Below, one piece after another: positions 1-5,857 of a DNA stretch of 15,769 nucleotides. The stretch lies in contig JAFYVO010000219.1 of assembly GCA_017549085.1 (NCBI GenBank), positions 1-15,769 of the forward strand. Direction: 5' to 3'. The notes beneath the pieces are model-generated. The model was not told the DNA's origin and did not search any database. It saw only the letters and a list, made by a program, of their open reading frames with translations. The stretch comes from Thermoguttaceae bacterium (GTDB lineage: Bacteria; Planctomycetota; Planctomycetia; Pirellulales; Thermoguttaceae). Each line of letters begins with the position of its first letter. The stretch's first letter is position 1. Position numbers and translations under genes: made by a program.

Positions 1-508
1 ACTCGAAGAGCGGTTCGAACGCGTCCGCCGCCCGTCGCGCCTCGACGGCCGACGGCGTTAACCGTTTGGAAGTCGGACGGTTGCGTCGCGGCGTTTCTCG
101 CGACGTTCCGTTTTCCGGCGACGCGCCGAAAGCGGTCGAAAAGGAGTCCAAGACGCGCCCCAACGTCGCGGCGGCTTCGGTCGCTTGCGCGGTCAGCGTT
201 TCGAGCGTCGCCCGACGCGCTTCGAGTTCGGCGTTGGCGCGAACGTAAAAGTCGGCGAGTTCCCGACGTCGGCGCTCCAACTCGGCGACCGCTCGCTCGG
301 AACGCTCCCGCTCTTCGCGAACCGTTTTTTCCAGCGCGCTAACTTCCGCCGTTTCGACGACTTGCGCCGATTCGCCCAACGACGAAAGCTCGGGCGTTAG
401 CCGTCGAGCGCCGCCGTTCGAACCGTTGAAGTAATGAAAAAGCGCCCCGAGCGCGATCGCGCCGCCGACCGAAGTCGCGGCGAGCGGAAGGAGTAAAAGA
501 GCCGACAT
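1..508 (-). CDS. membrane-anchored coiled-coil protein, N-terminal part (runs off left edge)
   Basis: An open frame of 169 codons starts at ATG 508-506 and continues past base 1, so the C-terminus is missing. Residues 2-26 (SALLLLPLAATSVGGAIALG and following) form one hydrophobic segment, a membrane anchor or uncleaved signal. Residues about 50-115 are rich in Glu, Arg, Ala and Leu with heptad-like spacing (EKTVREERERSERAVAELE) and should be a coiled coil; a basic, Ser/Thr/Pro-rich stretch follows. An in-frame stop at about 594-596 limits the start and no other ATG, GTG or TTG lies between, so this start is well supported, although no Shine-Dalgarno is visible. A good promoter lies at 617-645. 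I do not recognise the family. An RmuC-like or other anchored coiled-coil protein is possible, but no diagnostic domain is present in the visible part. Confidence 0.68.
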   Translation of the reverse strand, partial: MSALLLLPLAATSVGGAIALGALFHYFNGSNGGARRLTPELSSLGESAQVVETAEVSALEKTVREERERSERAVAELERRRRELADFYVRANAELEARRATLETLTAQATEAAATLGRVLDSFSTAFGASPENGTSRETPRRNRPTSKRLTPSAVEARRAADAFEPLFE

Positions 509-616
509 AAAGGAAAAGGACGACGAAAAACGGACAAATAGGCAAAACGGGAAAGCCGGGCAAACCGAGCGACGTCGCCGTCCGTCCGCTCGTTAGAACG
601 TCCGAACGACGGGCCG

Positions 617-645
617 ATAATAACGATTTTTCCGGCTTGTTTCAA
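617..645 (-). promoter_or_regulatory. sigma-70-type promoter for the left-edge coiled-coil gene
   Basis: On the minus strand TTGAAA (645-640) and TATTAT (622-617) are separated by exactly 17 bases; each matches five of six consensus positions. Transcription would begin near 610, giving a leader of about 100 bases before the ATG at 508. The leader contains a short inverted repeat (cgagcg 566-571, cgctcg 587-592) that could arise by chance in this GC-rich DNA. Confidence 0.6.
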
Positions 646-761
646 GAGCGATTTTACGTCGCCGCGCCGTCCCGGCGCCGTCTCGCGTTTTCGCGTCGGT
701 CGTTTTTCCGCGAAGCGGGCCGCGTCTCACCGTCGACGTCGTTCTCATTTTTAAAAAACGC

Positions 762-1115
762 CTACCTCTCCGCGAACATGAAATTTACCACAAACGAAAG
801 GGCCAAAACGAGCGGAATATACGCCGCCATAATTTTCAACGTTCGCTTCAAGTTGCTATTGGGCGTCCAGCAAAAGACGCAATAGGTCAACAGCGCCAAA
901 AAGCCAATATCCGCGCAGATTTGCCCCAAAACAATGTTCCCTGTGGTTTCCGCCAACCCCACTCCTAAAAATATTCCTAAGAACTTAGCGAGAATGAAGC
1001 AAAAGCAAACGCTCCAACCGTTCTTTAATTCCCACTTCCCCACCTTCTCCACCGTCCAAGCTAAAAGCCAAGAGCCCAACCACACGTTAAGCGCAAACGC
1101 AATTACCGCTTCCAT
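762..1115 (-). CDS. small four-helix integral membrane protein, unknown function
   Basis: This 117-residue protein is mostly hydrophobic, with likely transmembrane helices at about 4-21, 34-54, 60-83 and 94-114, separated by short charged loops (TVEKVGKWELKN at 21-32 and TPNSNLKRTLK at 84-94). The third helix contains Cys67 and Asp69, and there are five Cys residues in all (37, 39, 67, 79, 82). I do not recognise the family. The start at 1115 is supported by GGAG at 1131-1128, 12 bases upstream, and by a promoter with a perfect TATAAT at 1220-1215. Base composition is near 48% GC by eye, clearly below the neighbours at about 60%, and codons ending in A or T are common. Recent acquisition is therefore possible. 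It appears to be a single-gene transcript, since a terminator precedes its promoter and the next gene has its own promoter. Confidence 0.8.
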   Translation of the reverse strand: MEAVIAFALNVWLGSWLLAWTVEKVGKWELKNGWSVCFCFILAKFLGIFLGVGLAETTGNIVLGQICADIGFLALLTYCVFCWTPNSNLKRTLKIMAAYIPLVLALSFVVNFMFAER

Positions 1116-1214
1116 CGCCGTTTTTTTCTCCTTTTTTCATCAAAACCATAATTTCGCCGTTTCTCGCCCGCTTTCAGTCGGAACTCGGCAACCGTCGATT
1201 TCGTTTTAACGTTA

Positions 1215-1242
1215 ATTATAACGCAATTTTTGCGCGCAGCAA
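1215..1242 (-). promoter_or_regulatory. promoter of the small membrane protein gene
   Basis: On the minus strand a perfect -10 TATAAT (1220-1215) lies 16 bases after TTGCTG (1242-1237), a weak -35 that matches three of six positions. The predicted start of transcription is near 1208, giving a leader of about 90 bases. Arms of a 10-bp inverted repeat sit directly upstream of the -10 and beyond the -35, which could form an operator. Confidence 0.58.
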
Positions 1243-1271
1243 GAAAAAAAAACAATATTCTAAAATTGCGT

Positions 1272-1303
1272 AAAAAACGCCCCGATTTTCAGCGTCGGGA
1301 GCG
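1272..1303 (-). terminator. rho-independent terminator downstream of FAD1
   Basis: On the minus strand the arm CGCTCCCGA (1303-1295) pairs with TCGGGGCG (1285-1278) over eight base pairs with one bulged T, around a 9-base loop. Six T residues (1277-1272) follow immediately. This is a textbook intrinsic terminator, about 230 bases after the FAD1 stop and just before the promoter of the next gene. Confidence 0.8.
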
Positions 1304-1430
1304 TCGCGACCGCTATAAAAGCCCCAATCAAGACAAAAATCAATTTTTAAACACCGGCGTCCCCGGTAATTCGCGCGGCAGAATTGAAAAGCGCAAGATA
1401 TTATCGCGTCGGGCCGTTCCGCTTGACGGC

Positions 1431-1484
1431 GACGGTTCTTTGCCGCAAACATTTATTTTTCGTCATTTACGGCAAAGAACCGTC
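1431..1484. repeat. perfect 15-bp inverted repeat with 24-base AT-rich loop
   Basis: gacggttctttgccg (1431-1445) is exactly complementary to 1470-1484. After one mismatch (1446 with 1469) three more A-T pairs (1447-1449 with 1466-1468) extend the stem. On the minus strand, the direction of the neighbouring genes, no T-tract follows. On the plus strand TTTT follows, but no plus-strand gene precedes it. It lies about 50 bases after the FAD1 stop, so it would form a stable hairpin in that mRNA's 3' region, perhaps protecting it from exonucleases. A small mobile palindrome is the alternative. I see no second copy in this window. Confidence 0.75.
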
Positions 1485-1531
1485 TTTTGATTCAACGAGC
1501 GCGAAAACGAACGTCGCAAACCGCGGCGCCG

Positions 1532-3892
1532 TTACTTCCCAACGTTGTAAAACTCGACTTCCCAGAGCCGCGCCAGGTTCCCCGGCGTTTCGTCGATTTG
1601 CAGACGGAACTTCTTGCCGGCAACGGGTTTAAACTTTAACGCGACGACCGCCGCGTCGTTGTTTTCGACCGCCGCGCTTTCGACGTCGACGAACGCGCCG
1701 TCGCGCTCGACTTGCAGGCGGAACTTCGTCAGCGGCGTTTTGGCCGACGCTTGCCCGCTCGCGACGCGCATTGCGTCTAGGGTCGTTTCCTCCGCGAACT
1801 CGAAATCGACCCAATGCGACTCGGCTTCGTCGCTGACCCAACGGCCTTCGTTTTTATAAACGTCGATTTTACCGTCGGTTATCGCCGACGCGGGGTAATT
1901 CGGGCCGCCTTGGTACAAGCTCGAAACGGCGACTTTCGCGCTCGGCGCGATATTTTTCGCGTCTTTCGGGAGCCATTTCGGGCGGGCGAACCGCGTCGCT
2001 TTCGCGGTCGGCGGCGCGACGCCTTCGGTCATCAGCGCTTTCAGCTCGTTAAGGTAAGAAGCGTAAACGTCGCGCGGCAAGCAGTTGCGATTCTTGCAGA
2101 TCGACGCGGCCATCCCGACGACTTCCCCCATCATTCCGCCGGTGCGCATCACGCGAATCGTCCCAAGCGCGACGTGCGTCACGCTGATATTGCGTCCCGC
2201 CATAAAGAGATTTTCGACGTTGCGCGAGTAAAGGCAGCGGTACGGAATCGCGTACGGCTTGATGTTCGTTTGGACGCAGTAAGCGCGGAACTCCTCGCCC
2301 GGGAAGTGTTTAGCGTTCTCCGGTTCCGGATAATGCAAGTCGATCGACCAAGTCGTCGTCACCGACGCGTCGTCGAACGGTTCCGCGTTCACAACGTCCT
2401 GCTCCTTCAAAACGACGTCCCCAAGCAACCGCCGCGACTCCCGCTTCCCGGCGACATACGCGACCCAACCGAGCTTGCGATTTTTCACCTTGGCGGCCCA
2501 GTCGCCGGTCGCTTTGTTCTTCATATACGACCAGTGCCCGTACGCCGCGCGCAAACCGTTGTCGCGAATGCGCTCGATATCGGCGATTTGGTCGAGGTTC
2601 ATGCCGCCTTCCCAGTCCCAGTCGCCGTGCGTCGACGGACGAATCGTTTCCGCGCTAAACTGAATCGCCCAAGGAACTTCCGGAAAGCTCGAATCGCCGT
2701 CCGTCTCGACGGTGTTCCACTGGACGGACGAGCCCATCGTCATCGCGTCGGCTTTTTCCGGCGCGGTCTCTTCGCCGTATTCGGATTTCGCTTCGCGCCC
2801 CATTCGGAAATCGGCGCCCGCGAGGAAACCGACGACCGCGTCGCCGGTGCAGTCGGCGAACGTCTTGCCGACGAAACGGAGGCGCTCCCCGGTCGCGACG
2901 TTTTCGCCGCAAACCGCGTCGATTCGGATACTTCCGCTTTCGCTCTTCGCCGCTTCGACGCCGTTGACGCGGACGTTCAGGTAAAGGTCGATATTTTTTT
3001 CCGCCGAAACGAGTTCGAAGCGCGTTCGGTCTTTGTAATGCTCCGCTTCGCGCCCGTTCCCTCCGGCGAGCGGGCCGAGGAGATGCGTCAGGTTCCCTAA
3101 GTTCGGATACGGCGGGAGGTTAATGTCACCGTTGAGGTGAACGCGGATTTCGGCGCTCCCGTTCCCGCCGAGAACCGGACGGTCTTGGACCAACGCGACC
3201 GACGCTCCGAGTCGAGCCGCCGAGATCGCGGCGCACGTCCCGGCGATCCCGCCCCCGACGACGACCAAGTCGTAAACCTTGCCGTTTTCAACGGTTCGGT
3301 ATTCCGCCGACAACCCGCGCGCCGCCAACCGCAGCGGCTTCATCGCGTCGATTTCCTCCGGCGGAACGAACCCGTCGGCGGTAAAAACGAGCGCGTCGAC
3401 CCGACCGTCGAACCCGGTCAAGTCGCAAAGGGAAATTTCAACGTCGAGCTTATCTTTCGCGATTTCAACGGTTGCGCCTTCCTGCCAACTCCAGTCCGCG
3501 CCGTTCGTTCCGAAAACCGTTTCGAGCTTCTTCCCGTCGACGGCGATTTGGAACGTCCCCGGCGCTTCCTCCGGTCGCCAAGGCGCGACCCAGTTGCGAG
3601 TCCGCGCGTAAACCTTGTATCGACCGGCTTTCGGAAAACGAACCGTCGTTTTCGCGTCCGCGACCGGAACGCCGATCCCGTGCGCGAGCAAATACGGCGA
3701 GCCCATTACGTCCATCGCCTGCGTGTCGAGAACCCAACCGCCGCGCTCGGCGAAACTCTCCGCCTCGACCCAAAGCGTTTGCTCTCGGCTTTCGAGCCGT
3801 TGCGCCGACGCGTCCGTGGGCGCAAACAGCGCGAGCGCCGCGGCGGCGACGAAAAATCGCGTTAAAAATTGCGAGGAAAAACGAATCGACAT
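1532..3892 (-). CDS. secreted FAD-dependent oxidoreductase (FAD1) with N-terminal golvesin-like and C-terminal discoidin-like domains
   Basis: The 786-residue product begins with a Sec-type signal peptide (hydrophobic 13-25, probable cleavage near DASA|Q at 30/31). Residues about 36-175 form a beta-rich module (WVEAESF, GGW, GSPYLLAHG, GRYKVYARTRNW) like golvesin/xanthan-lyase binding domains. Residues about 207-600 are an FAD oxidoreductase of the PF12831 type: dinucleotide motif GGGIAG at 213-218, LGGNGSAEIR at 241-250, FADCTGDAVVGFLAGADFR at 345-363, and a C-terminal FAD motif NLFMAGRNIS at 561-570 followed by the Gly/Met-rich GTIRVMRTGGMMGE (577-590). Residues about 645-783 resemble an F5/8 type C (discoidin) fold. 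The family points to oxidation of a sugar-like or glycan-linked substrate outside the cytoplasm, but the substrate is unknown. AAGGAG at 3907-3902, nine bases upstream, fixes the start. It is a close paralog of the gene at 5858-8242. Confidence 0.9.
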   Translation of the reverse strand: MSIRFSSQFLTRFFVAAAALALFAPTDASAQRLESREQTLWVEAESFAERGGWVLDTQAMDVMGSPYLLAHGIGVPVADAKTTVRFPKAGRYKVYARTRNWVAPWRPEEAPGTFQIAVDGKKLETVFGTNGADWSWQEGATVEIAKDKLDVEISLCDLTGFDGRVDALVFTADGFVPPEEIDAMKPLRLAARGLSAEYRTVENGKVYDLVVVGGGIAGTCAAISAARLGASVALVQDRPVLGGNGSAEIRVHLNGDINLPPYPNLGNLTHLLGPLAGGNGREAEHYKDRTRFELVSAEKNIDLYLNVRVNGVEAAKSESGSIRIDAVCGENVATGERLRFVGKTFADCTGDAVVGFLAGADFRMGREAKSEYGEETAPEKADAMTMGSSVQWNTVETDGDSSFPEVPWAIQFSAETIRPSTHGDWDWEGGMNLDQIADIERIRDNGLRAAYGHWSYMKNKATGDWAAKVKNRKLGWVAYVAGKRESRRLLGDVVLKEQDVVNAEPFDDASVTTTWSIDLHYPEPENAKHFPGEEFRAYCVQTNIKPYAIPYRCLYSRNVENLFMAGRNISVTHVALGTIRVMRTGGMMGEVVGMAASICKNRNCLPRDVYASYLNELKALMTEGVAPPTAKATRFARPKWLPKDAKNIAPSAKVAVSSLYQGGPNYPASAITDGKIDVYKNEGRWVSDEAESHWVDFEFAEETTLDAMRVASGQASAKTPLTKFRLQVERDGAFVDVESAAVENNDAAVVALKFKPVAGKKFRLQIDETPGNLARLWEVEFYNVGK
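3497..3814 (-). repeat. near-identical segment shared with FAD2, copy 1
   Basis: This stretch, within FAD1, matches 7859-8176 in FAD2 at a constant offset of 4362 with only four differences over 318 bases (3560, 3575, 3701, 3785). All four are silent, so the first 101 residues after the signal peptide are identical. Identity stops abruptly at the signal peptide on one side and after residue 132 on the other. Confidence 0.9.
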
Positions 3893-3960
3893 TCGTCCGA
3901 ACTCCTTATCGTTAAAAGAAATAAAACGGCGCGTTTCGTTAAACGTTCGCGCGCCGTTCT
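3893..3960 (-). promoter_or_regulatory. conserved 5' leader of FAD1, paralogous to the FAD2 leader
   Basis: Reading away from the start codon, 3890-3916 matches 8240-8266 with a single difference over 27 bases. The match includes the ribosome binding site AAGGAG. An A/T-rich run and the start of a hairpin arm continue the similarity with small indels. Non-coding sequence is thus retained next to signal-peptide codons that are not. No convincing promoter lies between the hairpin and the ATG; TTGAGA-16-TTTAAC overlapping the hairpin is weak. Confidence 0.65.
3911..3958 (-). terminator. hairpin with T-rich tail between the lipoprotein gene and FAD1
   Basis: Arms at 3950-3958 and 3925-3933 form nine perfect base pairs (AACGGCGCG/CGCGCCGTT) around a 16-base loop. 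On the minus strand TTTTATTTCTTTT follows. It would end transcripts of the DUF1559-lipoprotein operon, whose last stop is at 4050. Because it sits about 30 bases before the FAD1 start and recurs in the FAD2 leader, it may instead act as a leader attenuator. Confidence 0.65.
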
Positions 3961-4049
3961 CTCAAAAATTTTCTAAAAGCGCCGACGGCGTCCGCCGCCT
4001 CCGCCATTTCTCCAACGGAAAGCGCCGGACGTCGAAAAAACGCGCTAAC

Positions 4050-4517
4050 TCAAACGCCGATCGGAACTTGCGCCGGTTCGGAACTCGAATCGAACTCGAA
4101 GTTCGCGTCGCTCGTTCCGCCGTCCGGCACCTCGAAGCGAAGTTCGCCGCTGTTGGCGCGCGGCGGGAGGTTGTACGGCGATTCGACCTCGACCGTTTCT
4201 CCTTCGACCGGATTGTCGGTCGCGTTCGGGTCGCTCCACGTCAGGAAGACGACGTAAGGGCCCGGAACGGCGCCGCGTTTGTTCGTATCCGCTAAACGCA
4301 GCGAATACTCGCCTTGCGCGTCGGTCAACGCGGTCGCCAACGGGGGCACCTCCGCCGTCGTCGCCGCCGATTGGAAGACGACGCGGATGTTTTCCGCCGC
4401 CTCGCCGTCGACGATCACCTTGCCGGACACCGGAACCGTTCGCGGGCCGCAGCCGACGAAACCGAACGTCGCGACGAGAAGCGCCGTCGCGAAAAGCGCG
4501 AATTTTTTATCGGTCAT
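4050..4517 (-). CDS. planctomycete-type lipoprotein with a transthyretin/carboxypeptidase-regulatory-like domain
   Basis: The 155-residue protein has a lipoprotein signal: positive start (TDKK), hydrophobic core 6-19 and lipobox GFVGC with Cys23 as the modified residue. It continues with GPRTVPVSGKVIVDGE, the pattern of small planctomycete lipoproteins carrying a prealbumin-like beta domain (DG.......V.F, then LTDAQGEYSLRL at about 64-75, and GPYVVFLTW). The C-terminus (about 115-155) is acidic and Ser/Pro-rich. The open frame extends upstream to 4796 but overlaps the DUF1559 gene; the ATG at 4517 with GGAG at 4528-4525 and a 7-base spacer is clearly the start. It lies 32 bases after the DUF1559 stop, so the two form an operon. 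Such proteins are expected to be membrane-attached; the function is not known. Confidence 0.87.
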   Translation of the reverse strand: MTDKKFALFATALLVATFGFVGCGPRTVPVSGKVIVDGEAAENIRVVFQSAATTAEVPPLATALTDAQGEYSLRLADTNKRGAVPGPYVVFLTWSDPNATDNPVEGETVEVESPYNLPPRANSGELRFEVPDGGTSDANFEFDSSSEPAQVPIGV

Positions 4518-4549
4518 CGAAAAACTCCGTTCATTGTTAAGCGTTGCGA

Positions 4550-5638
4550 TTAAAGGGATTCGAGAACTTGGCCGTCCGCGACCGCGCACATGTTTCCCCA
4601 AACGCCGATGTTGTAGGGCGGGCTCCCGGAGCCAATCCAGCCGGTGCCGACGTTGATCGTTTCGGAAATGAAGCGCACCGAACCGTCGCAAAACGCCGCG
4701 TTCATCCCGCCGCTGTGGTACGCGCCCGCCGAACGCCCGCAGAAATAGGTGTTGTTCGGCGAACCAAGCCCGCACGTGTCGAGGCAACGCTTCCAATGGT
4801 GCCGGTAAAGGGTCGCGGCCTTAGGGGAGCAGGTGTAAATGTGGTTCGCGGCGACGCCCGACCAAAACGTTCCGCGGCGCGGCATTTCGTCCGGAATATG
4901 GCTTTCGACGAAAGCGGCGGTGTTCGAAGTTCCGTCGGTGATCGACGCGAGCGAGTCGAAGCGGAGGCTATATTTGCCGCCGTCGGCGCCGGTCGCGGTT
5001 CCAAGGTGAACGGTGTGAATCGCGCCGCGCAGGTTTTGACGGTTCGAGGCGCCGTTGTCGTCCCACCACCAGGTTCCGCCGGTGTTCGCGCCGCCGACCG
5101 CTCGATACGACGTCGCGTAAATATTGTATTTCGTATAGTTCGAGTGTCCGTCGTCGGTCGACGGAGACAGCAACTGACCGGCGCCGGAATCGCTCGGGCA
5201 TTCGTAAATTTCCATCCGCATCTGCGACAACTCTTTATTTTTCCCTTGGTTCGACGCGTTGACGGCGCCCTTCGTCGAATTTTCCAATCCGGCGGCGCCG
5301 AAATACATATTGAACGCGGGCTGTTGTTCGAGGAACGGGAGGAGCGAGACGCCCCACATCGAGTACCAGCGCCAATAGCTCGCGGTCGAGCTGCTCGAAT
5401 TGCGCATCACCGCGCCCGCCGGGAGAACGCCGTTAATATCGGCGTAATTCATCGTCGCCAACCCGAGTTGTTTCATCTTGTTCGAACACTCCATCCGCCG
5501 CGCCGCTTCGCGAGCGGCTTGGACGGCGGGCAAGAGAAGACCGATCAAAATCCCGATAATCGCGATGACGACGAGAAGCTCGACGAGCGTGAAACCGCGT
5601 CGCGAGAACAAGTTAGAAGAAGAACGCAAACGTTGCAT
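4550..5638 (-). CDS. DUF1559 domain protein with prepilin-type N-terminal cleavage/methylation motif
   Basis: The 362-residue product begins with a type IV prepilin-like leader: basic residues, then RRG|FTLVE with cleavage expected between Gly15 and Phe16 and the conserved Glu at 20, followed by a hydrophobic helix at 16-39. The rest matches the large planctomycete DUF1559 (SBP_bac_10) family: AAREAARRMECSNKMKQLGLA (41-61), LLPFLEQQP (99-107), YECPSD (145-150), SITDGTSNTAAFVE (232-245) and the C-terminal YHSGG.N..F.DGSVRF (307-323). These proteins are expected to be exported pseudopilins of type II secretion-like assemblies; their role is unproven and genomes often carry dozens. GGAG at 5650-5647 lies eight bases before the ATG. 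A promoter at 5720-5748 drives it together with the lipoprotein gene downstream. Confidence 0.93.
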   Translation of the reverse strand: MQRLRSSSNLFSRRGFTLVELLVVIAIIGILIGLLLPAVQAAREAARRMECSNKMKQLGLATMNYADINGVLPAGAVMRNSSSSTASYWRWYSMWGVSLLPFLEQQPAFNMYFGAAGLENSTKGAVNASNQGKNKELSQMRMEIYECPSDSGAGQLLSPSTDDGHSNYTKYNIYATSYRAVGGANTGGTWWWDDNGASNRQNLRGAIHTVHLGTATGADGGKYSLRFDSLASITDGTSNTAAFVESHIPDEMPRRGTFWSGVAANHIYTCSPKAATLYRHHWKRCLDTCGLGSPNNTYFCGRSAGAYHSGGMNAAFCDGSVRFISETINVGTGWIGSGSPPYNIGVWGNMCAVADGQVLESL

Positions 5639-5702
5639 CGTATTTTCTCCGCGATGTAAAAAACGGTAACGAACGAAAAACGCCGTCTTAAAATGAAAAA
5701 CG

Positions 5703-5739
5703 GGCGACGTTTCGGAAATATTGTATCCGAAGCGCCGCC
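5703..5739 (-). promoter_or_regulatory. inverted repeat spanning the -10 region of the DUF1559 operon
   Basis: Arms 5703-5716 and 5726-5739 pair over 14 positions with one mismatch and one G-T pair, leaving a 9-base loop that contains the -10 hexamer. On the minus strand a T-rich stretch (GTTTTTCATTTT) follows. It could be an intrinsic terminator for FAD2, whose stop is about 120 bases upstream, an operator covering the promoter, or both. Confidence 0.6.
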
Positions 5740-5748
5740 GTCAATCAA
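5720..5748 (-). promoter_or_regulatory. promoter of the DUF1559-lipoprotein operon
   Basis: On the minus strand TTGATT (5748-5743) and TACAAT (5725-5720) are separated by exactly 17 bases, with four and five of six consensus matches. Transcription would begin near 5713, about 75 bases before the DUF1559 start. The -10 lies in the loop of the inverted repeat at 5703-5739. Confidence 0.6.
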
Positions 5749-5857
5749 GAAAAAAGCCCCCGTTTTCTCGTTATTTTTCGCTCTTTTTGCGCGCGGAATC
5801 CCCGACGAAACGTAAAATTGCCCCCCCCATTTCCTCCGTTTTAACGTCGACAATCCG

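Larger units (their letters stand above)
1116..1531. other. 416-bp intergenic region with regulatory elements but no supported gene
   Basis: From right to left this gap holds about 50 bases of 3' flank after the FAD1 stop, a perfect 15-bp inverted repeat (1431-1484), about 130 bases with no feature I can name, a strong terminator (1272-1303), a 10-bp inverted repeat (1221-1230 with 1262-1271), a promoter (1215-1242) and the leader of the small membrane protein. Possible short frames here lack a plausible ribosome binding site or recognisable protein character. Confidence 0.7.

Noticed and set aside
397..645. Minus-strand 82-codon frame overlapping the left-edge gene
   Set aside because: Its start coincides with the predicted -35 element, and the neighbouring frame has the anchor and coiled-coil pattern.
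1216..1452. Minus-strand frame of 78 codons and a 21-codon frame inside the 1431-1484 hairpin region
   Set aside because: Neither has a Shine-Dalgarno or recognisable protein pattern; the first runs through a terminator and a promoter.
1814..3100. Plus-strand open frame of 428 codons opposite FAD1
   Set aside because: Arg/Val/Phe-rich composition typical of the antisense frame in GC-rich coding DNA; the minus-strand frame has clear domains. A similar 434-codon frame opposite FAD2 (5939-7243) is rejected for the same reason.
4518..4796. Upstream extension of the lipoprotein frame
   Set aside because: The extension overlaps DUF1559 coding sequence and reads as basic shadow protein; the lipoprotein signal and ribosome binding site place the start at 4517.
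4544..5659. Plus-strand open frame of 371 codons opposite the DUF1559 gene
   Set aside because: It mirrors an unmistakable prepilin-type gene and has no recognisable motif.
5821..5828. Run of eight C residues between FAD2 and the DUF1559 promoter
   Set aside because: It could vary in length by slippage, but it lies outside any gene and upstream of the -35 by about 70 bases, so a switching role is not supported.
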